Shown: piece by piece, positions 25,806 through 34,330 of the stretch
Position numbering within the stretch: the stretch's first letter is position 1
Layout of the letters: every line of letters begins with the position of its first letter
Assembly: GCF_024172125.1 (NCBI RefSeq)
Contig: NZ_JAMZEA010000003.1
Location: 1-64,000, forward strand
Reading direction: 5' to 3'
DNA: 64,000 nucleotides
Origin: Actinomadura rupiterrae
Lineage (GTDB): Bacteria > Actinomycetota > Actinomycetes > Streptosporangiales > Streptosporangiaceae
Program-made: the position numbers and the translations under genes
The notes under the pieces: generated by a model
What the model saw: only the letters and a program-made list of their open reading frames with translations
The model's database searches: none
Told to the model about the DNA's origin: nothing

Positions 25806-26655
25806 CGCACGGCCTTCCGCTTGCACGGCTCGCCATCGTCGGCGAGCACGGTCATGATCTTGCCGAGCAGGTCCTCCGCGATCTGGACGCGGACGGTCCG
25901 CTTCGCGGGCACGCCGGCCTGCGCGATCATCGGCCCCTCGGAGCGGAAGAACATGTAGGACGTGTGGTTGGTGCTCATCTGGAAGATCTGGCGCTGGGCG
26001 TCGTCGAAGCGGTCCACGACCGTTCCGGGGAAGCGCGCCATGAGCAGCCCGCGCCGGTCGGCGAGACGTCCGTCGCCGGACCTGTGCAGGTCCGACTCGG
26101 CGGCGTCCGCCGCCGCCATGTCCGGGAAGACGGCGATCCCCACCGTGGCGGCGCGCAGACCGGTCACGTCGGTGTAGGTCGCGCGCAGCAAGGTACGGCA
26201 GCCGTGCGCCGTCACGATCTTCGCGATCTCCTTGTCCAGCCCGTCCGCGCAGGACGCGGGTGGAGCGATGCCCACGCGCCGCGCCTGGACGACCTCGCCC
26301 GGCCAGGTGTTCTGCGTCTTCGCGTACATGGTCTCGCGGGCGAGGTTGTGGACCTTCGGGAAGAGGGTGGCGGCGGGGAGGCGCTGCCAGCGGGTGGCGA
26401 CCTCGCGGGCTCCGGCCTTGTCGATCTCGGCCTGGGTGGGCTTGCGGGTCAGCTGGTAGCCGATGGCCGTGCCGCCGCCGGCGATGGCGGCGAGGCCGAA
26501 GAGCAGCAGCAGTGCGATGGCCGCGCGCGGGCGGCGGGGTCGCGGGACGGGCGCAGCGGCGGGCGCGGGGCCGAAGGCGGGCGCGGGGCCGGGGCGGGGC
26601 CGTCCGGGACGTCGGGGGTCTCGGTGGACTCCTCCGGTGGGGGGATTTCAGACAC
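25799..26655 (-). CDS. membrane partner protein of the protease module, copy 3, apparent frameshift near its N-terminus
   Basis: The paralogue of the proteins at 27962 and 30126. The body has a transmembrane helix (IALLLLFGLAAIAGGG), then an external domain with paired cysteines: CADGL, the shared block CRTLLRATYTD followed by AVFPD, FPGTVVDRFDD and a C-terminal C-K-R-K-A-V-R-C ending on Cys. The natural start is GTG 26655 (20 bp after the upstream protease stop), reading MSEIPPPEES, but that frame is not the frame of the body; one extra base would join them. A C6 run lies five codons in. Without the shift, the first usable start is ATG 26329, which would remove the membrane helix. It may be a pseudogene, a phase-variable gene or a sequencing error. 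Confidence 0.65.
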
Positions 26656-26675
26656 GAACGCGGATCTAACAGGAG

Positions 26676-27989
26676 TCAGATCTCAAAGTGATTGCTTTCC
26701 GGGGCATTTCTCCGAAATAGCAGGATTCCGGACGCGGCCAGGCCCGCCAGGGCGAGCAGGCACGCGACCGTGCCGCCCAGGACGAGGCCGGCCGGATGCC
26801 GGACGACGCGCACCCGCGAGGCGCCGCCGACCGAAGTGGACGGGTCGGCGCCCAGTCCGCTCGTCCTCGCCGCGGCCAGTCCGTCGGACGCGGTGAGCGC
26901 GGCGGCGGCGTTCACCCGTCCGAAGCCGACGCCCAGGTCGTACCCGCCGGACGGACGGCTCCGGGTGCTCGCGACGAGGGCCTGCGCGACCAGCGCCGGG
27001 GCCATCTTCGGATGCCGGGACCGGATGAGCGCCGCGATCCCGGACACGAACGCGGTCGCGGGGCTCGTCCCGTCCCCGACCCAGTACTGGTCGCCGGGGC
27101 CCGCGCCGATGATCTGGACTCCGGGCGCGGACACCACGACCGCCGAGTTCCGGTTGGAGAACCCGGCGTGCCGTCCGGCGGAATCGACGGCCGCGACCGA
27201 GATCACGCCGGGGAAGGACGCCGGATAGGTGTAGAGGGTGTGCCCGCCGCGCTTGGCCGGACGGTCCGCGCCACCGTTCCCCGCCGCCGCGACCACGACG
27301 ACGCCCTTGCTGATCGCGTAGGCGACGGCGTCGCGCTCGGCGGGCACGGGATACGAGCGTCCCAGGGACAGGTTCACGACGTCCGCGCCGTGGTCGACGG
27401 CGTAGCGGATGCCGCGCGCGATCGTCCCCTGGTAGCGCTTGTCGCCGTTGAACCTGTCGTAACCCGCCTCGTCCTGTTCGAGGATCACGCGCAAGGACAG
27501 CACGTGAGCCTCGGGCGCGACGCCCATCATCCCGTCTTCGTTCCCCGGCCCATGGCCGTGACCTGCGATGACGGACGCCATGTTGGTCCCGTGCAGGCGC
27601 TTCGGCACGCTGCCGGACGGCGCGGCCCCGGCGGCGTAGTCGGGTCCGGTGACGACATTCCCGGCGAGGTCCGCCTGCGACGCGTCCACCCCGGAGTCGA
27701 GGACGGCGACCGTGACCCCTCGTCCGCGCGAGGCCGCCCAGGCGCGGGGCACATCGAGCGAGTCCAAGACAGGCGTCATGGCGTCCCGCACCTGATCCGC
27801 CCGCGCCTCAACGGGCGCCAAGCACACCAATGCCAGCGCCGCAGATGCCACGACACCCACCGTCCTCCGAACGGCCAAGGCGCCCACGGCTCTCCGAACG
27901 GCCAGGACGCCCACGGGCCTCCGAGCGGCCGAGGACGCGGCGCGGCGCGCTCGCGCGGGGGTCAGCACGCCCACTCGCGCTCGCCGCAC
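26676..27989 (-). CDS. mycosin-like S8 serine protease, intact triad
   Basis: A 437-aa membrane-anchored subtilase resembling type VII secretion mycosins. The N-terminus contains 11-residue repeats (RRPVGVLAV, RRAVGALAV, RRTVGVVAS) leading into a signal peptide that ends VEARA. The catalytic residues are Asp in VAVLDSGVD, His in RLHGTNMASVIAG, oxyanion Asn in AAAGNGG and Ser in GTSPATAFVSG. A C-terminal helix (about 405-427) and a short RRNAPESNHFEI tail complete the mycosin layout. No ESX core gene (EccB-EccE, Esx) is in the window, so its substrate is unknown. GTG start lies 28 nt inside the upstream partner gene, implying coupling. Confidence 0.9.
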   Translation of the reverse strand: MRRARVGVLTPARARRAASSAARRPVGVLAVRRAVGALAVRRTVGVVASAALALVCLAPVEARADQVRDAMTPVLDSLDVPRAWAASRGRGVTVAVLDSGVDASQADLAGNVVTGPDYAAGAAPSGSVPKRLHGTNMASVIAGHGHGPGNEDGMMGVAPEAHVLSLRVILEQDEAGYDRFNGDKRYQGTIARGIRYAVDHGADVVNLSLGRSYPVPAERDAVAYAISKGVVVVAAAGNGGADRPAKRGGHTLYTYPASFPGVISVAAVDSAGRHAGFSNRNSAVVVSAPGVQIIGAGPGDQYWVGDGTSPATAFVSGIAALIRSRHPKMAPALVAQALVASTRSRPSGGYDLGVGFGRVNAAAALTASDGLAAARTSGLGADPSTSVGGASRVRVVRHPAGLVLGGTVACLLALAGLAASGILLFRRNAPESNHFEI

Positions 27990-28714
27990 TGGACGGAGGC
28001 GGGCGCGGACAGCGGGCGCAGGACGTCCTCGACGAGTTGCGGGCCAAGTTCGGCCAGGTCGTCCTGCTGCTGCTTGACGCGGAGGGTGGGCCGTCCGTCG
28101 GCGTAGCCGACCGTGGCCGCGACGATGTACGGGCCGCGCTGCCCGAGCGCGGCCGTCTGCCGGGACGCGTCGCCGAACCTCCCGACCACCGAGCCGGGAA
28201 AGCCGAGCGCGCGCAGGCCGGGCACCGCCGCGCCGCGCGCAGGGAACCAGCGCGCGGCGGCCCGCGCGGACGGCTCGTCCGGAAACGCCACGATGCCGAG
28301 CGTCACCGCGATCCCCTGGAGCTGGTCGAGGTAGGTGGCGCGCAGGACGCCCCGGCAGCCGCGCACGGCCAAGGACGCGCCGAGCGTCGGGTCCACGGCG
28401 TCGCGGCAGGACGTCGCGGACGCGATGCCAACGCGACGCGAGCGTTCGGCACTGCCCTGGTCAAGGCTGTAGCGGAGGGCGTCCGGGAAGAGGCGTCCGG
28501 TGGGCCAGGCGCGCCAGCGCCCGGCGACCTCGGCGGCGGACGCGTCCGCGCGCTCGGCCGCGGTGGGCCCGCGCAGCAGCTCCCGCGCCAGCCGGCTCCC
28601 CGCCACGGCGAGGACGACCAGGCAGACGGCGACCGCCGCCAGCGGCATCCGCCGGGCTCCGATCCCGGCCATCGCGATCTCGGCACGGGCCACCAGCGGA
28701 GCGTAGCTGATCAT
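27962..28714 (-). CDS. membrane partner protein of the protease module, copy 2
   Basis: A 250-aa protein with one N-terminal transmembrane helix (about 23-44, PLAAVAVCLVVLAVAG) and an external domain. It shares with its two paralogues the segments RGPTAAERADA, CRDAVDP, CRGVLRATYLD, IVAFPDEP, FPGSVVGRFGD and GPYIVAATV, and a C-terminal C-G-E-R-E-W-A-C ending exactly on Cys. The four conserved cysteines suggest two disulfides outside the cell. No known family was recognised. It begins 8 bp after the stop of the upstream protease and overlaps the downstream one by 28 nt. A role as chaperone, inhibitor or docking protein for the protease is inferred from pairing only. Confidence 0.85.
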   Translation of the reverse strand: MISYAPLVARAEIAMAGIGARRMPLAAVAVCLVVLAVAGSRLARELLRGPTAAERADASAAEVAGRWRAWPTGRLFPDALRYSLDQGSAERSRRVGIASATSCRDAVDPTLGASLAVRGCRGVLRATYLDQLQGIAVTLGIVAFPDEPSARAAARWFPARGAAVPGLRALGFPGSVVGRFGDASRQTAALGQRGPYIVAATVGYADGRPTLRVKQQQDDLAELGPQLVEDVLRPLSAPASVQCGEREWAC

Positions 28715-28722
28715 CAAAACGG

Positions 28723-30123
28723 TCAGGGGCGCGGCGGTGGGGTCGTCCAGAGAGGTGGGGCCGCGGGCGGGGGGACGTCGGTGGCGGGGTGGCGGCGGGC
28801 GAGGGTGATGGCGATGGCGGTCGCGGCGGCCGCGCCGGCGATCGCGCCGAGGATGACGATGGCGATGACGACCTTTGCCCAGGTCGGGCGGGGGACGACG
28901 GTCACCGGGCCCGGCTCGCCGCCGGTGCCGAAGCGGCTGTCGCCGGGCTTGCCGTTCAGGCCCTTCGGGATCGCGGCGAGCTTGTCCGAGGCGGCGAGCG
29001 CCTTGGCCGCGTTCACCTCGCCGTGCCCGACGGACGGGTCGTAGGACGTCCCGCCGGACGGCGTGCTCGCGACGAGGGCCTGCGCGACGAGGGCCGGGGG
29101 GAGCTTGGGGTGGCGGGCGCGGATCAGCGCCGCGATGCCGGAGACCAGCGCGGTCGAGTCGCTCGTCCCGTCCGTGATGTAGTACGCGCCGTGCTCGGCG
29201 CCGATGCCGGGCAGGTTCACGCCGGGCGCGGCGACCAGGACGGAGAAGTTGCGGTTGGAGAAGCCCGCGCGGGTGTGCCGGGGCGTCGTCGCGGCCACCG
29301 TGATCACGCCCGGGTACGAGCCGGGGTAGGAGTAGGGCCCGTAGCCCTTGCTGTCGAACTTGTCGCGCTTGTCGCCGTCGTTGCCGGCCGCCGCGACCAC
29401 CACGACGCCCTTGGACACGGCGTACGCGACGGCGGCGCGCTCCTCGGGCTCCTCCACGCCCTCCCCGATGGAGAGGTTGATGACGTCCACGCCGTGGTCC
29501 ACGACGTAGCGGATCCCGCGCGCGGGCGCGCCGTCCCCCATGGTGGTGGTCTTGTACGTCCGGAAGGACGGGTCCTCCTCTTCCGCGATCGCGCGGACGA
29601 CCAGGAGCTTCGCCTGCGGCGCGACGCCGATGACGCCGTCCGCTCCGCCGGGCCCGCGGCCCTTGCCGGCGATCAGCATCGACATGCTGGTGCCGTGCAG
29701 CCGGGCGGGCGTCGTCCGGCCGTCCACGTTGGCGATCATGTTGGGGCCCGCGGTGACCTGGCCCGCGAGCTCCGGCTGCCCGGTCTGGACACCCGAGTCG
29801 ACGACCCCGACCGTCACCCCGGCGCCGCGGGTGATCTTCCACGCGGCCGGGACGTCCATCGCGGCGAACGCGGGCCCCTGGAGGTCGCGGACCTCGTCCG
29901 CCCGCGCCGCCCCCGTCCCGATGAACGGCCAGGTGAGCGCCGCGGCCGCGACCAACGCCCCGGCCCGCCTCACAAGCCGCTCCGCCCTCGCACGCCGCAC
30001 GAACCGCTTCGCCTCGGCACGCTGCACGGACGGCTCCGCCTCGGCACGCTGCACGGACGGCCTCGCCTCGGCACGCTGCACGAGCGGCTTCGCCTCCACG
30101 TGCCTGGACGCACGTCGGTTCAT
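28723..30123 (-). CDS. mycosin-like S8 serine protease, intact triad
   Basis: A 466-aa subtilase and close paralogue of the one at 26676. Its first 55 residues contain five 9-residue basic repeats (EARPSVQRA type) before the signal-peptide core GALVAAAALTWPF and the likely cleavage at GAARADE. Catalytic residues: Asp in VGVVDSGVQ, His in RLHGTSMSMLIAG, Asn in AAAGNDG, Ser in DGTSDSTALVSG. A C-terminal helix (IAIVILGAIAGAAAATAIA) is followed by a Pro-rich tail. Starts 2 bp after the stop of the partner gene at 30126. Whether it belongs to a type VII secretion system elsewhere in the genome cannot be told from the window. Confidence 0.9.
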   Translation of the reverse strand: MNRRASRHVEAKPLVQRAEARPSVQRAEAEPSVQRAEAKRFVRRARAERLVRRAGALVAAAALTWPFIGTGAARADEVRDLQGPAFAAMDVPAAWKITRGAGVTVGVVDSGVQTGQPELAGQVTAGPNMIANVDGRTTPARLHGTSMSMLIAGKGRGPGGADGVIGVAPQAKLLVVRAIAEEEDPSFRTYKTTTMGDGAPARGIRYVVDHGVDVINLSIGEGVEEPEERAAVAYAVSKGVVVVAAAGNDGDKRDKFDSKGYGPYSYPGSYPGVITVAATTPRHTRAGFSNRNFSVLVAAPGVNLPGIGAEHGAYYITDGTSDSTALVSGIAALIRARHPKLPPALVAQALVASTPSGGTSYDPSVGHGEVNAAKALAASDKLAAIPKGLNGKPGDSRFGTGGEPGPVTVVPRPTWAKVVIAIVILGAIAGAAAATAIAITLARRHPATDVPPPAAPPLWTTPPPRP

Positions 30124-30125
30124 GG

Positions 30126-30941
30126 TCAGCACTTCCATTCGCGGCTGGAGCAGTCGGGGAGGGCCGGGGCGCCCAGGGTGTGGGCGATCTGGCGGCCGAT
30201 CTGCGGGGCGACCGTGAAGGGGAAGTTGGGGCGGCGCTCGGCGACGGCGGCGGCGGGGCGGCCGTCGGTCTCGCCGGACGAGGTGAGGACGAGGTAGGGG
30301 CCGCCGCGGTCGGCCGTCGAGTCCTGCCGGGCCGGGTCGGTGAAGCGGGCGGACGCGGTGCCGGGGAACGGGACGGCGCGGACGCCGTTCTTCACCGGCT
30401 CGCCGTCCTGGTCGGAGGGGAGCTGGCGCCAGATGCGGTCGGCGGTCGTGGCGTCCGGCAGGACGGCGACGCCGATGGTGACCGCGACGCCCTCGATCTG
30501 GTCGACGTAGGTGGCGCGCAGGACGATCCGGCAGCCGCCGCGGGTGAGGACGGCCGCGACCGGCGGGTCGACGGCGGCGGTGCAGTCGGACTCGGGGGCG
30601 ATCCCGGTGCGGGCCGCGTACTCGGTCCGGCCGCGGCGGACCTCGTAGGCGATCCGCGGCGGGAAGATCCGTTCGGCGGTCCAGGTCTGCCAGCGGCGCG
30701 CGACCTCGGCGCGCGCGGCGACCTGGAGCTCGGCGTTGGTCGGGCCGCGGGTCAGCGAGGTGTAGGCCGTGACCAGCGCGAGGGTCCCGACGAGGGCGAA
30801 GACGCAGCCGAGCGCGGCGGCGACGAGCATCCACTGGCGGGCGCGCAGCCCGAGGACGGTGGCCGGCGGAGGTGGTCCCGGCGGCTCCGCCGGGAGGCCG
30901 TGGAAGGGCGGAGGCTGCTGCGTGGGGGGCTGGAACGCCAC
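30126..30941 (-). CDS. membrane partner protein of the protease module, copy 1
   Basis: A 271-aa, first gene of the six-gene run. A Pro-rich cytoplasmic N-terminus (about 1-35) precedes a transmembrane helix (WMLVAAALGCVFALVGTLAL) and an external domain with RGPTNAELQVA, SDCTAAVDPP, CRIVLRATYVD, VAVLPDATT, FPGTASARFTD and a C-terminal C-S-S-R-E-W-K-C ending on Cys. GTG start. Divergent from moeZ across about 210 bp, which should hold the promoter of the run. Function unknown; strict pairing with a subtilase in all three modules suggests the two proteins work together at the cell surface. Confidence 0.85.
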   Translation of the reverse strand: MAFQPPTQQPPPFHGLPAEPPGPPPPATVLGLRARQWMLVAAALGCVFALVGTLALVTAYTSLTRGPTNAELQVAARAEVARRWQTWTAERIFPPRIAYEVRRGRTEYAARTGIAPESDCTAAVDPPVAAVLTRGGCRIVLRATYVDQIEGVAVTIGVAVLPDATTADRIWRQLPSDQDGEPVKNGVRAVPFPGTASARFTDPARQDSTADRGGPYLVLTSSGETDGRPAAAVAERRPNFPFTVAPQIGRQIAHTLGAPALPDCSSREWKC

Positions 30942-31152
30942 AACCGGAAAGGCTAACCCGGCAAAGCACCGATCCGTCCCATCTCACAGGGAACCTCCAG
31001 ATCCCCGGCTAATCCCGTGATAAAGGCCTCACCGCGTCCCACCTGGGGACTCCCCTGGGGGGAATGCCGCGGGACATGGCAGGGTTGTCGCCTGAGAGGA
31101 CGACGGCGTCCGCCCCCGTAAACCGCAACGCGTCAGCACAGGAGCACCCACC

Positions 31153-32334
31153 GTGTCGTTGCCACCGCTGGTAGAGCCAGCACCGGAGCTCACCCGTGAC
31201 GAGGTCAACCGGTACTCGCGGCACCTCATCATCCCGGACGTCGGGATGGCCGGGCAGAAGCGCCTCAAGAACGCCAGGGTCCTGTGCGTCGGCGCGGGCG
31301 GCCTCGGCTCGCCCGCCCTGATGTACCTGGCCGCGGCCGGGGTCGGCACCCTCGGCGTCATCGACTTCGACGTCGTGGACGAGTCCAACCTGCAGCGCCA
31401 GATCATCCACCGGCAGTCCACGCTCGGGCTGCCGAAGGCCGAGTCCGCCGCGCAGACCGTCCGCGAGATCAACCCGCTGATCGACGTGGTGGTGCACAAC
31501 ACCGCGCTCGACCGCGACAACATCCTGGACATCTTCGGTCAGTACGACCTGATCGTGGACGGCACGGACAACTTCGCCACCCGCTACATGGTGAACGACG
31601 CGGCCGTCCTGCTGGGCAAGCCGTACGTCTGGGGCTCGATCTACCGGTTCGACGGCCAGGCGTCGGTGTTCTGGGCCGAGCACGGCCCCTGCTACCGCTG
31701 CCTCTACCCCGAGCCCCCGCCGCCCGGCATGGTCCCGTCCTGCGCCGAGGGCGGCGTCCTCGGCGTGCTGTGCGCGTCGATCGGCTCGATCCAGGTGAAC
31801 GAGGCCATCAAGCTGCTGACCGGCATCGGCGAGCCGCTGGTCGGACGCCTGATGATCTACGACGCCCTGGAGATGAGCTACCGGACGGTCAAGGTCCGCA
31901 AGGACCCCGACTGCCCGCTGTGCGGCGAGAACCCCACCATCACCGAGCTGATGGAGGACTACGAGGCGTTCTGCGGCGCGGTCTCCGACGAGGCCGCCCA
32001 GGCCGCCAAGGACTCCACCATCTCCGTCCACGACCTCAAGGCCATGCAGGACCGCGACGAGAAGATCTTCCTCGTGGACGTGCGCGAGCCGAACGAGTAC
32101 GAGATCGTCTCGATCCCCGGCGCCACGCTGATCCCGAAGGGCGAGTTCCTCAACGGGTCCGCGCTGGAGCGGCTGCCCCAGGACCGCCAGATCGTCCTGC
32201 ACTGCAAGTCGGGCGTCCGCTCGGCCGAGGCCCTCGCCGTCGTGAAGAGCGCCGGCTTCGGCGACGCCGTCCACGTCGGCGGCGGCATCGTCGCCTGGGT
32301 CAACCAGATCGACCCGACCCTCCCGACCTACTGA
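31153..32334 (+). CDS. moeZ: adenylyltransferase/sulfurtransferase MoeZ
   Basis: A 393-aa fusion of an E1-like adenylyltransferase and a rhodanese domain. It activates the C-terminus of ubiquitin-like sulfur carriers (MoaD, ThiS-type, CysO) and passes sulfur to them. The E1 part has the GAGGLGSPALMYLAAAG nucleotide loop, DFDVVDESNLQRQ, the catalytic-region PSCAEGGVLG, and zinc pairs CYRC and CPLC. The rhodanese part (about 285-393) has the active loop HCKSGVRS with catalytic Cys near residue 352. GTG start 8 nt after GGAG. Divergent from the protease run and followed by a terminator. Matches Rv3206c in the conserved block. Confidence 0.94.
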   Translation: MSLPPLVEPAPELTRDEVNRYSRHLIIPDVGMAGQKRLKNARVLCVGAGGLGSPALMYLAAAGVGTLGVIDFDVVDESNLQRQIIHRQSTLGLPKAESAAQTVREINPLIDVVVHNTALDRDNILDIFGQYDLIVDGTDNFATRYMVNDAAVLLGKPYVWGSIYRFDGQASVFWAEHGPCYRCLYPEPPPPGMVPSCAEGGVLGVLCASIGSIQVNEAIKLLTGIGEPLVGRLMIYDALEMSYRTVKVRKDPDCPLCGENPTITELMEDYEAFCGAVSDEAAQAAKDSTISVHDLKAMQDRDEKIFLVDVREPNEYEIVSIPGATLIPKGEFLNGSALERLPQDRQIVLHCKSGVRSAEALAVVKSAGFGDAVHVGGGIVAWVNQIDPTLPTY

Positions 32335-32353
32335 CCGCTTCCGGCCACCCATC

Positions 32354-32385
32354 AAGGCCCCCAGGACACTCGTCCCGGGGGCCTT
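32354..32385 (+). terminator. intrinsic terminator after moeZ
   Basis: The inverted repeat AAGGCCCCC-A-GGAC / GTCC-C-GGGGGCCTT has a 4-base loop ACTC, 20 bp after the moeZ stop, and is followed by TACTCAT. Confidence 0.82.
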
Positions 32386-32439
32386 ACTCATACCCGCTCC
32401 CCACCCCCCTCACCCCGGACGCACGAACACAAACGGCCG

Positions 32440-33290
32440 CCCGAACGCCCAGCCCCACGAACGCCCGGCGCCCGAATGCGCGGATGCGAACGCGCGGACA
32501 CCCAGATGCGCGAATGCGCGGACGCCTGGACACGGCCGCCCGGACACGCGAATCCCCGCCCCCCGGCCGCGTGGATACACAGGGGCCCGGATGCCCAAGG
32601 CCCGAAGGCGCAGGGGGCGCGGACGCCCGGACGCGCAGGGGCACGGGGACGGATGCGCGGGCGCGGTGGGCGGAGGCGCGGTGCGCGGGGGGTGGTGCAC
32701 GGACGCGCAGGGGCGCGGGGGCCGGGATACGCGGGGCACGGATGCGCCGGGGCGGGGGGGCACAGATGCGCGGGGGCGCGGCGCGCGGGGGGCGGGGGCG
32801 GACGCGCAGGGGCGCGGGAGCGGACGCCCGGACGCGCAGGAGCCCGGATGCGCGGGGCGCGGACGCGCAGGAGCCCGGATGCGCGGCGCGCGGGGCGCGG
32901 GGCGCGGACGCGCAGGAGCCCGGATGCGCAAGGGCGCGGTGCGCGGGGGCACGGGAGCGCGGTACGCGGGGGGCGGTACACGGACGCGCAGGGCGCGGGA
33001 GCGCAGGAGCGCAGGAGCGCAGGGCGCGCAGGGCGCGGACGCGCAGGGGCGCGGACGCCCGGACGCGTAGGGACCCGGATACGCAGGGGCGCGAACGCCC
33101 GGATGCGCAGGGGCGCGGGGCCCCGGATGCGCAGGGGCGCGGGGGCCCGGATACGCGGGGGCGCGGGGGCCCGGATACGCGGGGGCGCGGGGGCCCGGAT
33201 ACGCAGGGGCGCGGGGGCCCGGATACGCAGGGGCGCGGGAGACGCGGATGCGCGGGGCGCGGATACGCGGAAGCGCGGGGGTGGGGTGCG
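32440..33290. repeat. 850-bp array of degenerate GC-rich short tandem repeats
   Basis: An apparently non-coding stretch built from variants of CCCGGATGCGCAGGGGCGCG. In the clearest part (about 33100-33240) a 24-bp period repeats five to six times; elsewhere the period wanders between 10 and 24 bp. Nearly all reading frames are open because stop codons are excluded by composition, but the predicted proteins are low-complexity Arg/Ala/Gly or Pro/Arg/Ala and switch meaning with frame, so I do not call genes here. Together with its flanks it makes a 1.35-kb gap between moeZ and the next gene. Confidence 0.8.
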
Positions 33291-33467
33291 GTGCTTGCGG
33301 AGGGCGCGGGGGCTGGAAGTGCGGGTTTCGGTGACCATGGGGTGGGGGTCAATTTTGACGGGGCCGCATCGTCCTCAATGCCCATGTCGGGCGCGTGAGC
33401 TGCGGGGTTCCGGGCGTCCGCCGGGAGGGCCGTGGCGACGCCGCCGCGCGACCCGCGCCGAAGTGCT

Positions 33468-33483
33468 TGTGATCTGGGTCACC
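33468..33483 (+). promoter_or_regulatory. possible Crp/GlxR-family binding site
   Basis: TGTGATCTGGGTCACC fits the TGTGA-N6-TCACA consensus of Crp-family regulators (including actinobacterial GlxR) at 9 of 10 conserved positions. It overlaps a possible -35 (TTGTGA) with CAGACT 17 bp further on, about 195 bp before the 100-aa gene. No experimental basis. Confidence 0.35.
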
Positions 33484-33689
33484 GCTGGCCAGACTGAACG
33501 CGTTTCCGGTTCCGCCGCCCGGACGGGGCGGCGGCCGCGAACGCGCGACCCGCGTGCAGGCCGGGTCGCGCCGCGACCGGCGACCGCACCCCTCGCGCCC
33601 CGCGCGGCCGGCCCCCTGCCCGCAAGGCCCGGGGCCCGGCGGAGGGCACGCGGTCGCGGGCGCGTCCCGCACCGCACTTTGGAGGAACG

Positions 33690-33992
33690 ATGTCCACGCA
33701 GGTGATGACCGATGCCGAACGTGCGCTCGGCCACCTGGAACGCCTCACCGACGACCTGCGCTCGCGGGGCTGGCTGGTCGAGGTCGCGGCGCCCGGCGAC
33801 CGCTGGCCGACGGCCCTGGTCAGCAACCGGGAGCTGCCCGGCCTGAACGAGAGCGTGATCGCCGCGCCGGACCACTCCGGCGCCGACTGGTGCTACTACT
33901 TCGGCTGGGGCGAGCGCATCGCCCCCTGCTCCGAGGCCGACCGCGCCGTCGCAACGCTGGCCCGCGTCCTCGCCGTCCGCACCGACACCTGA
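33690..33992 (+). CDS. conserved hypothetical protein, 100 aa
   Basis: A small soluble protein with a Trp-rich middle (GWLVEVAAPGDRW, SGADWCYYFGWGERIAPCSEAD) and flanking helices; two cysteines (WCYYF and APCSE) are notable. No known family was recognised. ATG start with GGAGGA just upstream, a strong ribosome site. The 3' end of this gene is repeated several times downstream in decayed form. Confidence 0.7.
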   Translation: MSTQVMTDAERALGHLERLTDDLRSRGWLVEVAAPGDRWPTALVSNRELPGLNESVIAAPDHSGADWCYYFGWGERIAPCSEADRAVATLARVLAVRTDT

Positions 33993-34330
33993 CCGCCGCC
34001 CACCGGCCCGTCGCGACGCCGGTCCGCGCCCTGGCCGTCCACACCGACTCCTGACCGTCGGCCTCCGGCTCCTAGCGATTAGCGATCCTGACCCGCGCCC
34101 TCGCGGAAGCTGGCCCGCGCCCTCGCCGTCCGACCGACACCTGACGGCCGCCCACCGGCTCGTCGCGACGTCGGCCCGCGCCCTCGCGGATGCTGGTCCG
34201 CGTCCTTGCCGTCCGCGCCGACTCCTGACGATCGGCCTCCGGCCCGTTGCGACGCTGGCCTGCGTTCTCGCGGGCGCTGGGTCGCGTCCTTGCTGTCCGT
34301 GCTGGTTCTTGACGGGTGTCGGCGTTCGGC
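33948..34330 (+). repeat. decayed tandem copies of the 3' end of the preceding gene
   Basis: The last 45 bases of the 100-aa gene plus about 17 bases after its stop recur at 34010 (period 62), about 34072 (62), 34162 (90) and 34246 (84). Each copy contains a version of CGCGTCCTCGCCGTCCGC, the ACCGACACCTGA or ACTCCTGA stop and a GGCC-rich spacer. Copies are progressively diverged, and the later ones carry an insertion with an extra GCCCTCGCGG. The repeats occupy most of the 439-bp gap before the SGNH hydrolase gene; nothing else is recognisable there. Confidence 0.82.

Noticed and set aside
24306..30941. Type VII (ESX) secretion locus
   Set aside because: Mycosin-like proteases are present, but no EccB, EccC, EccD, EccE, Esx or PE/PPE gene occurs in the window; called only as a protease/partner array.
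32384..33385. Overlapping 300-400 codon frames on both strands in the repeat block
   Set aside because: All frames are open because of composition, products are simple Pro/Arg/Ala or Gly/Arg repeats, and there is no ribosome site or codon-position bias favouring one frame.
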